Position numbers and translations under genes: made by a program. DNA of 64,000 bases, taken from Dysgonomonas sp. 25. GTDB lineage: Bacteria > Bacteroidota > Bacteroidia > Bacteroidales > Dysgonomonadaceae. The stretch covers positions 179,139 to 243,138 of the forward strand of contig NZ_QVMN01000006.1 in assembly GCF_010501075.1 (NCBI RefSeq), written 5' to 3'. The notes under the pieces were generated by a model. That model was not told where the DNA came from. It was given only the letters and a program-made list of their open reading frames with translations, and searched no databases. Shown here piece by piece: positions 1-8,462 of the stretch. Each line of letters starts with the position of its first letter. Position 1 is the first letter of the stretch.

Positions 1-126
1 CGAAAATATTATCAGGTATTTGCACAACGATTTGGCTTTATCCCTAACATGAGCATTATCGACCTGCTTTTCAATATGGGAAACGAAAGTCTGTTAGTGC
101 TTAAAGATTCTCTCGGGCAGGAGTAA
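1..126 (+). CDS. WbqC-like family protein, C-terminal end only
   Basis: Only the last 41 codons are inside the window, read in frame 1 to the TAA at 124-126. The translated tail contains FGFIPNMSIIDLLFNMG followed by ESLLVL. This resembles the conserved end of WbqC-like proteins (FIPNLSIIDLLFN.G). The family is found near lipopolysaccharide and other surface genes in many bacteria, but its reaction is not firmly established. The gene is cut by the window edge, so its start, length and operon cannot be judged. The 114 bases between it and lysS hold a promoter-like box, so the two are probably transcribed separately. Confidence 0.7.
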   Translation, partial: RKYYQVFAQRFGFIPNMSIIDLLFNMGNESLLVLKDSLGQE

Positions 127-194
127 CAATTAAGCCTGATTTCCCGTAAACTGCATTTCTCCTGGGTAAAAGCCCTATTTACAATTATATTTCT

Positions 195-202
195 TAAATT
201 TG
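195..202 (+). promoter_or_regulatory. -7 promoter box ahead of lysS
   Basis: TAAATTTG fits the Bacteroidetes -7 consensus TAnnTTTG and lies 38 bases before the lysS ATG. No TTTG or TTG is found about 19 bases further up, so the -33 element is weak or missing. Confidence 0.5.
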
Positions 203-240
203 CAGGTTACTTAAATACTGAGGAAATAATAATTTGAAAT

Positions 241-1971
241 ATGAATATACTGGAACTAAGCGAACAGGAAATAGTTCGCCGCAAAAGTCTCGATGAAATG
301 AGGGCAATGGGTATCGAGCCATATCCTGCTGCCGAGTACGAAGTCAATGCTTATTCCGAAGAAATAAAGTCGTCATTCCAAGACGATGCGCCGCGCCGCG
401 AAGTATCTATTGCCGGACGTATCATGAGCCGCCGCATTATGGGTAAGGCCTCGTTTATGGAATTGCAGGATGCCGAAGGGCGTGTTCAGGTCTATATCTC
501 GCGCGACGATCTTTCTCCGGGAGAAGATAAGGAACTTTACAACACCGTATTCAAGAAGTTACTCGATATAGGAGATTTTGTCGGCATCAAAGGATATGTA
601 TTCCGCACACAGATGGGCGAAATCTCGGTACATGCCGAATCGCTCACCGTGTTGTCCAAGTCGCTTCGTCCGCTTCCTGTGGTAAAAGTAAAAGACGGCG
701 TAACATATGACGGCTTCACCGACCCTGAGCAACGCTATCGCCAGCGCTATGTCGACTTAGTTGTGAACGAAAATGTAAAAGATACTTTCGTGAAACGGAC
801 AAAAGTCTTCAATTCCATGCGCGAATATCTGAATAGCTATGGCTATATCGAAGTTGATACGCCTGTTTTGCAAAGCATCCCCGGAGGAGCGACAGCCCGT
901 CCGTTTATCACGCACCACAATGCACTCGATATCCCATTATACCTGCGTATTGCGAATGAACTTTACCTGAAACGCCTTATTGTCGGCGGATTCGATGGGG
1001 TATATGAATTTTCGCGTAACTTCCGCAACGAAGGAATGGATCGCACGCACAACCCCGAATTCACGGTGATGGAGTTCTATGCAGCTTATAAAGATTATAA
1101 CTGGATGATGGACTTTACAGAGCGCATGCTCGAGAAAATCTGTATGGATGTGCACGGAACAACCAAAGTAATGATGGGCGATAAAGAAATCGACTATAAA
1201 GCACCTTATCCGCGCGTGACGATGATTGATTCTATCAAACAGTTTACAGGTTTCGATATCGACGGCATGGACGAAGCTCAATTGCGCGATGTCTGCAAAC
1301 AACTTGGTATAGAACAGGACGAAACAATGGGTAAAGGAAAGCTCATTGACGAAATATTCGGCGAAAAATGCGAAGGCAACTATATTCAGCCGACTTTCAT
1401 CATCGATTATCCAATCGAAATGTCGCCATTGACAAAACGCCACCGTTCAAATCCTGAACTGACAGAACGTTTCGAGCTGATGGTGAACGGAAAAGAACTG
1501 GCAAATGCTTATTCGGAGCTGAATGATCCTCTCGATCAGCGTTACCGTTTCGAAGAGCAATTGAAATTATCCGAAAAAGGAGATGATGAGGCGATGTTTA
1601 TCGATCAGGATTTCCTCCGGGCGCTGGAATACGGTATGCCTCCTACAAGTGGTATCGGCATCGGTATGGATCGTCTGGTGATGTTTATGACAGGACAGGA
1701 AAGTATTCAGGAAGTAATGTTCTTCCCGCAGATGCGCCCTGAAAAAGTTGCCAAGAAAGATGCCGTAGCAAAATATACCGAACTGGGTATAGCCGAAGAT
1801 TTAGTCCCTGTGATACAGAAAGCAGGCTACCTGACAGTGGAAGACTTGAAGGAAACCAATAATGCGCAGAAAATCAGACAGGATATCGGCGAAGTGAATA
1901 AAAAATATAAGTTAGACTTAGCACTACCTTCTGTCGATGATATCGCCGGATGGCTGACTAAACTAAATTAA
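241..1971 (+). CDS. lysS: Lysine--tRNA ligase (class II LysRS)
   Basis: Charges tRNA-Lys with lysine in the cytoplasm. An N-terminal OB-fold tRNA-binding domain (about residues 50-160, with [11 protein letters not shown]) is followed by the class II catalytic core. Motif 2 is [14 protein letters not shown] near residues 260-275, and motif 3 is [11 protein letters not shown] near residues 472-483. At 576 residues it is longer than the roughly 500 usual for bacterial LysRS. The extra part is a C-terminal tail of about 70 residues after motif 3 ([17 protein letters not shown] onward), which looks helical. From memory, such a tail is common in Bacteroidetes LysRS. The start at 241 gives the expected N-terminus; there is no Shine-Dalgarno site, which is normal for this phylum. 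gpsA follows 43 bases later and may be cotranscribed. Confidence 0.97.
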   Translation: MNILELSEQEIVRRKSLDEMRAMGIEPYPAAEYEVNAYSEEIKSSFQDDAPRREVSIAGRIMSRRIMGKASFMELQDAEGRVQVYISRDDLSPGEDKELYNTVFKKLLDIGDFVGIKGYVFRTQMGEISVHAESLTVLSKSLRPLPVVKVKDGVTYDGFTDPEQRYRQRYVDLVVNENVKDTFVKRTKVFNSMREYLNSYGYIEVDTPVLQSIPGGATARPFITHHNALDIPLYLRIANELYLKRLIVGGFDGVYEFSRNFRNEGMDRTHNPEFTVMEFYAAYKDYNWMMDFTERMLEKICMDVHGTTKVMMGDKEIDYKAPYPRVTMIDSIKQFTGFDIDGMDEAQLRDVCKQLGIEQDETMGKGKLIDEIFGEKCEGNYIQPTFIIDYPIEMSPLTKRHRSNPELTERFELMVNGKELANAYSELNDPLDQRYRFEEQLKLSEKGDDEAMFIDQDFLRALEYGMPPTSGIGIGMDRLVMFMTGQESIQEVMFFPQMRPEKVAKKDAVAKYTELGIAEDLVPVIQKAGYLTVEDLKETNNAQKIRQDIGEVNKKYKLDLALPSVDDIAGWLTKLN

Positions 1972-2014
1972 GCGCGGAACCGTTTATAATAGAGTAAAAA
2001 CTAATTGTAAATCT

Positions 2015-3013
2015 ATGGATTTTCCCGGACGAATAGCGATTTTTGGAGGAGGTACGTGGGCTACCGCTTTAGCCAAAATCATGTTGGCGCACGAAAAGCA
2101 TATTAATTGGTATATGCGCCGTCCTGAACAGATTGAAGAATTCAGGGCGACAGGGTATAACCCATCCTACCTTTCGACTATCGAATTTAATACAGACCGG
2201 ATTACATTCTATTCGGATATCAACGAAGCGGTAAGGAACTCGGACACACTTGTGCTGGCAGTTCCTTCGCCTTTTCTGAAAAGCCATCTGGAGAAGATGA
2301 CGGAAAGCCTGCATGATAAATTTATTATCTCTGCGGTGAAAGGGATTATCCCTCCGGAGAATCTGATTGTAACAGATTACCTCATCCAGCACTATGGTGT
2401 TGCGCCGGACAATGTAGCTGTGGTCGGAGGTCCTTGCCATGCCGAAGAAATTGCGCTGGCGCGGTTGACTTATCCCACTATTGCCTGCACCGATCCCGAA
2501 AAGGCTGCGACCTTGGCGAAGGTATTTACCAATCGCTTTGTCAAAGCTTCTACGTCGACCGATGTAGTAGGCATCGAACTGGCTGCCGTATTGAAGAACG
2601 TCTATGCTATAGCCGTGGGAATATGCCACGGGTTGAAGTATGGCGATAACTTTCTGGCGGTTATGGTTTCCAATGGGCTCGACGAAATGCGTCGCTTTGT
2701 AGACAAAGTTTCGCCTACGGAACGGAGTATCACCGCTTCGGCTTATATGGGCGACCTGTTAGGAACGGCTTATTCCAATTTCAGCCGTAACCGGACGTTC
2801 GGTTCGATGATTGGACGTGGTTATTCAGTCAAAGCGGCTCAGATAGAAATGGAAATGATTGCTGAGGGATATTTCGGTGTGAAGTGCATTGTAGAGATGA
2901 ACGAAGAATACAATGTTTATATCCCTATCATCGATGCGGTTTACAATATCCTTTACGAAGGAGTACCCGCCCGCCAGGAAATAAAATTGCTAAGAGAGCG
3001 TGTTCTCCGGTAA
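2015..3013 (+). CDS. gpsA: NAD(P)H-dependent glycerol-3-phosphate dehydrogenase
   Basis: Reduces dihydroxyacetone phosphate to sn-glycerol 3-phosphate, the backbone for phospholipid synthesis. The Rossmann dinucleotide-binding loop is FGGGTWATALAKI at residues 10-22. The conserved segment SAVKGI follows near residue 110, and ELAAVLKNVYAIAVGI near residue 190 carries the catalytic lysine. The length (332 residues) is normal. It lies between lysS and pgi, an order seen in other Bacteroidales. The stop is followed at once by the left flank of the GxxExxY module, so any original transcriptional link to pgi has been interrupted. Confidence 0.96.
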   Translation: MDFPGRIAIFGGGTWATALAKIMLAHEKHINWYMRRPEQIEEFRATGYNPSYLSTIEFNTDRITFYSDINEAVRNSDTLVLAVPSPFLKSHLEKMTESLHDKFIISAVKGIIPPENLIVTDYLIQHYGVAPDNVAVVGGPCHAEEIALARLTYPTIACTDPEKAATLAKVFTNRFVKASTSTDVVGIELAAVLKNVYAIAVGICHGLKYGDNFLAVMVSNGLDEMRRFVDKVSPTERSITASAYMGDLLGTAYSNFSRNRTFGSMIGRGYSVKAAQIEMEMIAEGYFGVKCIVEMNEEYNVYIPIIDAVYNILYEGVPARQEIKLLRERVLR

Positions 3014-3024
3014 ATTGGGTTAGG

Positions 3025-3060
3025 GTTACACTGAGTTACACTGAGGAGTCACTGAGAAAA
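3025..3060 (+). repeat. Left inverted-repeat flank of the GxxExxY module
   Basis: Three copies of CACTGAG lie within 36 bases, about 12 bases apart. The right flank (3451-3493) carries the same word as CTCAGTG on the opposite strand, so the two flanks form an imperfect inverted repeat around the small gene. Confidence 0.7.
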
Positions 3061-3063
3061 AAT

Positions 3064-3450
3064 ATGATAAACGAGAATTATAAATATTCGGAATTAACAG
3101 GTAAAATAATAGGGTGTGCCATTGAGGTGCATCGTTTATTAGGGCCGGGACTTTTAGAATCTGCTTATGAAGAATGCTTGTCATTTGAGCTGATAAAAGA
3201 AGGATTGAATATTGAGCGCCAAAAAGCGACACCAGTTGTGTATAAAGATATAAAATTGGACTGTGGGTACCGAATAGATATTTTGGTGGAAAATAAAATT
3301 GTTATTGAATTAAAATCAGTAGAAATATTGAATCCGGTTCATGAAGCACAGATTTTGACGTATATGAAATTCGCGGAAAAAGAAATTGGTTTACTAATAA
3401 ATTTCAATGTAACGTTGCTAAAAAATGGATTAAAGAAATATATAATGTAA
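3064..3450 (+). CDS. GxxExxY family protein
   Basis: A 128-residue protein with the family signature GPGLLESAYEECL (GxxExxY) near residues 27-39. A PD-(D/E)XK-like core follows: Asp in YRIDILV and the pair IELK near residues 74-88. That fold suggests a nuclease-like structure, but no activity is established for the family. The reading frame stays open upstream into gpsA, back to 2884. The ATG at 3064 was chosen because homologues start at this point and because the upstream part overlaps gpsA in another frame. The gene sits alone between inverted CACTGAG/CTCAGTG repeats, between two housekeeping genes that are often adjacent. It is AT-richer than its neighbours. This suggests a small unit that moved in as a whole. 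Confidence 0.88.
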   Translation: MINENYKYSELTGKIIGCAIEVHRLLGPGLLESAYEECLSFELIKEGLNIERQKATPVVYKDIKLDCGYRIDILVENKIVIELKSVEILNPVHEAQILTYMKFAEKEIGLLINFNVTLLKNGLKKYIM

Positions 3451-3493
3451 AACTCAGTGAACCTCAGTGTCTTCTCTGTGGTTCTCAGTGTGA
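3451..3493 (-). repeat. Right inverted-repeat flank of the GxxExxY module
   Basis: Contains CTCAGTG, CTCAGTG, CTCTGTG and CTCAGTG in 43 bases, starting directly after the stop codon. On the minus strand this reads as CACTGAG/CACAGAG words, matching the left flank in inverted orientation. Similar words (CACAGAG, CACGGAG, CACGAAG) occur in the two dispersed repeats near 35.5 and 54.2 kb. Confidence 0.7.
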
Positions 3494-3542
3494 TAAAAAA
3501 ATAAACAGATAATTAACTAAAAATATAAAAATTAACTTAGGT

Positions 3543-4889
3543 ATGAATAAAGCGATTAAATTGGATGTAAGTAAAACACTCGGTTTTATCAGTCAGAATG
3601 ACATCAATGCTCAGGCAGCATTGGCAAAGAAATGTAACGAAACATTGCACAACGGGACAGGAAAAGGAAACGATTTCCTTGGATGGTTGAACCTTCCGTC
3701 TTCTATCACTGCAGAACAGTTGAAAGACATTCAGCAGACAGCCGACACTTTACGTGCTAAATGCGAAGTGGTTGTTTTGGTTGGTATCGGAGGTAGCTAT
3801 CTTGGTTCGAAGGCTGTGATAGATTCATTATCTAACTATTTCGACTGGTTGCAGAAAGACCGCAAAAATCCGGTAATCGTTTATGCCGGAAATAACATTG
3901 GCGAAGACTATCTGGTTGAATTGCTCGAATACCTCAATGGTAAATCTTTCGGAATCATCAATATATCTAAATCGGGAACAACTACCGAGCCTGCTCTTTC
4001 GTTCCGTATCCTGAAAGGTGCTTTGGAGAAAGCTGTCGGAAAAGAAGAAGCGAAATCGCGTATCGTAGCTATTACCGATGCGGCCCGTGGAGCCTTGTTC
4101 ACTTTGGCAACAAACGAAGGATATAAAAAATACGTTATTCCTGACAATGTAGGAGGACGCTTTTCCGTACTTACGCCGGTAGGTTTGCTGCCGATTGCTA
4201 TTGCAGGCATCGATATTCAACAATTAGTTGCAGGAGCTGCTGATATGGAGAAACATACCACTCCTGAAGTTCCGTTCGAGCAAAACTTAGCTGAACAATA
4301 TGCCGTTGTCCGCAACGAACTGTATAAGAAAGGCAAGAAAATCGAAATCCTTGCCAATTACCATCCTAAATTGCACTATATCGCCGAATGGTGGAAACAG
4401 CTTTATGGCGAAAGTGAAGGAAAAGAGCATAAAGGTATCTTCAATGCTTCAGTTGACTTTACAGCAGACTTGCACTCGATGGGACAATGGATTCAGGAAG
4501 GCGAACGTACCATTTTCGAAACGGTATTATCTATCGAAAAGCCGAACAAATCGTTGCAAGTTCCTACGGATGGGGAAAATCTTGACGGATTGAACTTCTT
4601 AGCAGGTAAGCAAGTAGACTTCGTGAATAAAATGGCAGAACTCGGTACGCAGTTGGCTCACGTAGATGGTGGTGTTCCGAATATCAAAATCTCGTTGCCG
4701 GAGTTGAATGCTTACTATATCGGTCAATTGTTGTACTTCTTCGAAAAAGCTTGTGGTATCAGCGGTTATATCCTCGGGGTAAATCCGTTCGACCAGCCGG
4801 GAGTAGAAGCATATAAGAAAAATATGTTCGCACTGCTTGGTAAACCGGGCTTCGAAAAAGAGACAGAAGAAATTAAGAAAAGAATATAA
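3543..4889 (+). CDS. pgi: Glucose-6-phosphate isomerase
   Basis: Interconverts glucose 6-phosphate and fructose 6-phosphate in glycolysis and gluconeogenesis. The two SIS sugar-phosphate domains are visible: [11 protein letters not shown] near residues 82-92 and [14 protein letters not shown] near 142-155. [10 protein letters not shown] near residue 289 carries a conserved glutamate of the active site, and [13 protein letters not shown] matches a family signature. The 448-residue length is that of the short Firmicutes/Bacteroidetes type rather than the roughly 550-residue E. coli type. The ATG at 3543 is the only start that gives the usual N-terminus. Confidence 0.97.
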   Translation: MNKAIKLDVSKTLGFISQNDINAQAALAKKCNETLHNGTGKGNDFLGWLNLPSSITAEQLKDIQQTADTLRAKCEVVVLVGIGGSYLGSKAVIDSLSNYFDWLQKDRKNPVIVYAGNNIGEDYLVELLEYLNGKSFGIINISKSGTTTEPALSFRILKGALEKAVGKEEAKSRIVAITDAARGALFTLATNEGYKKYVIPDNVGGRFSVLTPVGLLPIAIAGIDIQQLVAGAADMEKHTTPEVPFEQNLAEQYAVVRNELYKKGKKIEILANYHPKLHYIAEWWKQLYGESEGKEHKGIFNASVDFTADLHSMGQWIQEGERTIFETVLSIEKPNKSLQVPTDGENLDGLNFLAGKQVDFVNKMAELGTQLAHVDGGVPNIKISLPELNAYYIGQLLYFFEKACGISGYILGVNPFDQPGVEAYKKNMFALLGKPGFEKETEEIKKRI

Positions 4890-4902
4890 TAATAAGCTGT
4901 TA

Positions 4903-4958
4903 GCTGTTAGCTTATAGCCGTTAGTTAGGCTAATAGCTAATAGCTATCGGCTAATAGC
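4903..4958. repeat. Intergenic hairpin built of AGCTNTTAGC-like words
   Basis: Arms 4903-4924 and 4937-4958 (22 bases each, 12-base loop) pair with about five mismatches. Each arm is made of repeated GTTAGC/ATTAGC words. It fills nearly all of the 75 bases between pgi and rlmN. There is no T-run after it, so it is not a classical terminator; it could act on mRNA stability or be a small dispersed repeat. Confidence 0.6.
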
Positions 4959-4964
4959 TAAAAC

Positions 4965-5990
4965 ATGACAAAAAAACGATACTTATTGGGAATGACATTG
5001 GACGAACTTCGGGTTGTTGCCGATGAGTGTCGTTTACCTAAATTTGCAGCCAAGCAGATAGCTGACTGGATTTATAAGAAACGGGTAACTTCCGTCGATG
5101 AAATGACCAATATTTCGGTTGCTAACCGAGAACTTCTGTCCGAAAAGTTTGATGTAGGGCGGACTAAGCCTTCCGAGTTTCAGCAATCGAAAGATGGTAC
5201 GGTCAAATACCTGTTCGAGGTGCACAACGGCAAGCTGATAGAATCGGTGATGATTCCCGACGAGGAGCGCAAAACATTGTGTGTTTCTTCGCAGGTCGGC
5301 TGTAAATTCAACTGTTTGTTTTGCATGACCGGCAAACAGGGTTTCGGTGGAAACCTGACGGCGAATGAAATCCTGAACCAGATTTATTCGGTCAAAGCAG
5401 CCGAAGAACTGACCAATATCGTCTTTATGGGGATGGGTGAACCGTTGGATAATTACGATGAGGTGAAAAAAACGATTGATATTCTCACAGCCGATTACGG
5501 TCTGGCGTGGAGCCCCAAACGGATAACCCTGTCTACGACGGGTATTACTCCTGTCCTGAAACGCTTTCTGGACGAGACTTCGGCGCATCTGGCGATTAGT
5601 CTTCATAGTCCGTTTGCCGAACAGCGCCAATCCATTATGCCTGTAGAGAAAAAATACCCGATGCAGGAAGTGATTGACTTGCTGAAACAATATGACTGGC
5701 GCGGACAACGCCGCTTGTCATTCGAATATATTATGTTCGACAATTTCAACGATTCCAGCGAGTATTCGGTCAAATTAGCCCAACTGCTTCGCGGGATGGA
5801 TTGCCGTATAAACCTGATACGTTTCCATGCTATCCCGAATGTTGATTTGAAAACTTCGACACGCGAGAAAATGGAAGCATTCAGGGATTACCTGAACAAA
5901 AAAGGTTTCTTGTGTACCATACGGTCGTCACGGGGCGAAGATATAGCCGCCGCTTGCGGTATGTTGTCGACAGAAAAGAGTAAGAAATGA
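4965..5990 (+). CDS. rlmN: 23S rRNA (adenine2503-C2)-methyltransferase RlmN
   Basis: A radical SAM enzyme that methylates A2503 of 23S rRNA, and in many bacteria also A37 of some tRNAs. The iron-sulfur motif CxxxCxxC is CKFNCLFC at residues 113-120, followed by MTGKQGFGGNLTANEI. The conserved GMGEPLDNYD lies near residue 158. The C-terminal cysteine that takes part in catalysis is at about residue 331 (AAACGML). The length of 341 is typical. Its stop codon overlaps the start of the next gene (ATGA), so translation of the two is probably coupled. Confidence 0.96.
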   Translation: MTKKRYLLGMTLDELRVVADECRLPKFAAKQIADWIYKKRVTSVDEMTNISVANRELLSEKFDVGRTKPSEFQQSKDGTVKYLFEVHNGKLIESVMIPDEERKTLCVSSQVGCKFNCLFCMTGKQGFGGNLTANEILNQIYSVKAAEELTNIVFMGMGEPLDNYDEVKKTIDILTADYGLAWSPKRITLSTTGITPVLKRFLDETSAHLAISLHSPFAEQRQSIMPVEKKYPMQEVIDLLKQYDWRGQRRLSFEYIMFDNFNDSSEYSVKLAQLLRGMDCRINLIRFHAIPNVDLKTSTREKMEAFRDYLNKKGFLCTIRSSRGEDIAAACGMLSTEKSKK

Positions 5991-6664
5991 CAAGGTTATT
6001 ATTATTTATTCTATCATTTGGATGTTTTATTTTTTCTTATGCTCAAGAAGAAATAGATTATAGTAAACTTGATTCTATAGATGGCGTGTATATTCCTGTT
6101 GATTTAGACGATTGTGTTCGTCAATTAGACATTATACTGTCTGATAGTGTAAAAACTGAGATAGCGGAAATGAATAGGTCTTCTTTTCTTGGACTGTCTC
6201 ATCGTGGATTAGGAATGTGGATACGTAATAATTGGGGATTATGGAGAAGATCTAGGCTATCTAACTACTTCCACAAGAGAATAGATGAAAAATATGGGGA
6301 AGGGGAGATGTCACTTGCTCGCCATCCGGATTCTATGTCTGCAGGTATTTTATCATATTACTATCATTATTTGATAAATAAAGATATTGACTGGGATACG
6401 ATAAAAAGCGATTGCAAGAGTTCGAGTTGTCCTTCCAATGATACAGAGATCCAATTTGATTCTGCGACAATTTATATTGATAAACAAGGGAACCGCAAAA
6501 AAGCTCATTTTTCCTATATTTCTGATGATGAGGCTTGGATATATTGTGAAGAAATGAGATGGAATAAAATAAAGAGAGAAGATATGGGATCAATTGAGTA
6601 TGCAAAGGAAGATTCCCGATATGAAAAAATAAAAGAATCAATTGAGAAAAATAAGAAATTATGA
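5987..6664 (+). CDS. Secreted protein with a DUF6794-like region
   Basis: A 225-residue protein with a signal peptide (LLLFILSFGCFIFSYAQ, cut after about residue 19). The middle part has IPVDLDDCVRQLDIIL and LGMWIRNNWGLWRRSRLSNYF, then HPDSMSAGILSYYYHYL. I associate this pattern with DUF6794, a domain of unknown function common in Bacteroidetes. The last 60 residues are charged and show no known domain. It overlaps rlmN and pdxA by four bases each (both ATGA), an unusual place for a secreted protein of unknown role. Its base composition is clearly more AT-rich than that of the flanking housekeeping genes, suggesting later insertion into an existing operon. Confidence 0.8.
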   Translation: MTRLLLFILSFGCFIFSYAQEEIDYSKLDSIDGVYIPVDLDDCVRQLDIILSDSVKTEIAEMNRSSFLGLSHRGLGMWIRNNWGLWRRSRLSNYFHKRIDEKYGEGEMSLARHPDSMSAGILSYYYHYLINKDIDWDTIKSDCKSSSCPSNDTEIQFDSATIYIDKQGNRKKAHFSYISDDEAWIYCEEMRWNKIKREDMGSIEYAKEDSRYEKIKESIEKNKKL

Positions 6665-7752
6665 TAAAAGTAGGAATTACACACGGAGACATCAACGGAA
6701 TAGGGTACGAAGTTATCCTGAAAACGTTTGGCGATACACGCATGGTGGAAGTTTGCACACCCGTTATTTATGGTTCGGCCAAAGTGGCTGCCTATCACCG
6801 CAAAGTATTGGATTTGCCTCATGTGAATTTTAATCAAATACAAAATGCGAAAGATGCAGCTGCCAATAAAATCAATATTGTCAATATTACTTCGGACGAA
6901 TTGAAGGTAGATATAGGCGAGGCTACTCCCGTTGCAGGCGAGGCTGCCTACCAATCACTCGAAATGGCCGTGGCCGATCTGAAGGCTGGTTTGATCGATG
7001 TATTGGTAACAGCGCCTATCAACAAACATACCATTCAGCGCGACGATTTCCACTTTCCCGGCCATACCGAATATCTGGAAGAGCGTTTCGGCGAGGGGAA
7101 AGATAAAAGCCTGATGATTCTGGCGAATGATGTTATCCGCGTAGCATTGGTTACAGGGCATGTGGCATTAGCTGACGTTCCCAAGACACTGACGAAAGAA
7201 AAGATAATAGATGCAGCGGTGCGTTTTTCTAATAGCTTGCAACGCGACTTCAAAACAGGACGCCCACGCATTGCCATTTTATCATTGAACCCGCATGCCG
7301 GCGAAAACGGTCTTTTGGGCAATGAAGAAAAAGATATTATCATCCCTGCTATAAAAGCATTGCAGGATGAGTACAAAATACTGGCTTTCGGCCCTTATGC
7401 AGCCGATGGATTCTTCGGTTCGGGCGAGTTCAAACATTTCGACGGAGTATTGGCCATGTACCACGATCAAGGCTTGGCACCATTCAAAACGTTAGCCATG
7501 GAAGAAGGGGTAAACTTTACGGCAGGATTGCCGATTGTCCGCACCTCTCCGGCACACGGAACGGCATACGACATTGCAGGTAAGAATCAAGCCTCGGAAG
7601 AATCGTTCCGGCAAGCCATTTATATGGCGATAGACGCCTTTCAGAATCGCGCAGAATATGATAAAGCACATGCCAACCCGTTGCGCAAACTCTATGTAGA
7701 ACGAGGAGGCGACAACGAAGTGCTTGACCTGACTAAGGACGAAGAAGCATGA
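6661..7752 (+). CDS. pdxA: 4-hydroxythreonine-4-phosphate dehydrogenase
   Basis: Oxidises 4-phospho-hydroxy-L-threonine in the DXP-dependent route to pyridoxal phosphate. The metal-binding histidines lie in APINKHTIQ (about residues 119-127), FPGHTEYLEERFG (about 133-145) and MYHDQGLAPFK (about 267-277). The start KVGITHGDINGIGYEVILK is typical of PdxA. The length is 363 residues. It overlaps the genes on both sides by four bases, so it belongs to a tightly packed operon running from rlmN to at least the ATP-grasp gene. No other vitamin B6 gene is seen nearby. Confidence 0.95.
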   Translation: MIKVGITHGDINGIGYEVILKTFGDTRMVEVCTPVIYGSAKVAAYHRKVLDLPHVNFNQIQNAKDAAANKINIVNITSDELKVDIGEATPVAGEAAYQSLEMAVADLKAGLIDVLVTAPINKHTIQRDDFHFPGHTEYLEERFGEGKDKSLMILANDVIRVALVTGHVALADVPKTLTKEKIIDAAVRFSNSLQRDFKTGRPRIAILSLNPHAGENGLLGNEEKDIIIPAIKALQDEYKILAFGPYAADGFFGSGEFKHFDGVLAMYHDQGLAPFKTLAMEEGVNFTAGLPIVRTSPAHGTAYDIAGKNQASEESFRQAIYMAIDAFQNRAEYDKAHANPLRKLYVERGGDNEVLDLTKDEEA

Positions 7753-8453
7753 ATTATGGCATCATAGCAGCGGGAGAAGGTTCGCGCCTCGTGCAGGAGG
7801 GTATTTCATTACCCAAACCATTGGTTAAACTCCATGGGAAAGAAATGCTCGGGCGCTTAATCGATATTTTCCTGGTGAATGATGCACAATCAATCAGTAT
7901 TATTGTTAACGAAGAAATGCAACAGGTGCAGGAGTATGTAAAAACCCTCCGCCTGCCTGTTCCGCTGAATCTTGTTGTAAAATCCACTCCCAGTTCGATG
8001 CACAGCTTCTTCGAATTGCGTGATTTCTTCCGTGCGGGAAAGTTTTGCCTGACTACAGTCGATACCATCTTCGAAGAAGCCGATTTCAAGGCCTATATCG
8101 ATGCTTTTTCCGGTAGCGACCAAATAGATGGTTTGATGGCTGTAACGAGCTATATCGACGATGAAAAGCCCTTATATGTCGAAACAGATGGTGAAATGAA
8201 CATCACCGGATTTTTGGATAAGGCGTATAATTGTCCTTACATCTCGGGCGGAATCTACGGATTGACGCCTAAGGCACTCGATACGTTGGAAGCGTGTATC
8301 CATAGCGAACAATCGCGGATGCGCAATTTCCAACGGCAGTTGATAGCCGACGGGCTGAGGCTGAAAGCTTATCCTTTCGGGAAAATTATCGATGTAGACC
8401 ATGCTGCGGATATTGTTGTAGCGGAGGAGTTTTTGAATACTACCCTAAAATGA
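7749..8453 (+). CDS. Sugar-phosphate-type nucleotidyltransferase
   Basis: A 234-residue protein of the NTP_transferase family. The nucleotide-binding start is IIAAGEGSRL (residues 5-14) followed by LPKPLVKLHGKEML. CLTTVDTIF near residue 100 supplies a metal-binding aspartate, and FGKIIDVDHAADI lies near the C-terminus. Relatives transfer a nucleotide from CTP, GTP or UTP to a phosphorylated sugar, polyol or choline. The substrate here cannot be read from the sequence. It overlaps pdxA by four bases, and an ATP-grasp gene follows after nine bases. A myo-inositol-phosphate synthase lies 3.6 kb downstream in the same direction, so inositol phosphate is one possible substrate; that is inference only. 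Confidence 0.85.
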   Translation: MNYGIIAAGEGSRLVQEGISLPKPLVKLHGKEMLGRLIDIFLVNDAQSISIIVNEEMQQVQEYVKTLRLPVPLNLVVKSTPSSMHSFFELRDFFRAGKFCLTTVDTIFEEADFKAYIDAFSGSDQIDGLMAVTSYIDDEKPLYVETDGEMNITGFLDKAYNCPYISGGIYGLTPKALDTLEACIHSEQSRMRNFQRQLIADGLRLKAYPFGKIIDVDHAADIVVAEEFLNTTLK

Positions 8454-8462
8454 CACAAACAG

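Noticed and set aside
937..1443. 168-codon frame opposite lysS
   Set aside because: Antisense to the conserved LysRS core; no domain.
2884..3063. Upstream extension of the GxxExxY reading frame into gpsA
   Set aside because: It overlaps the end of gpsA in another frame and the family N-terminus begins at 3064.
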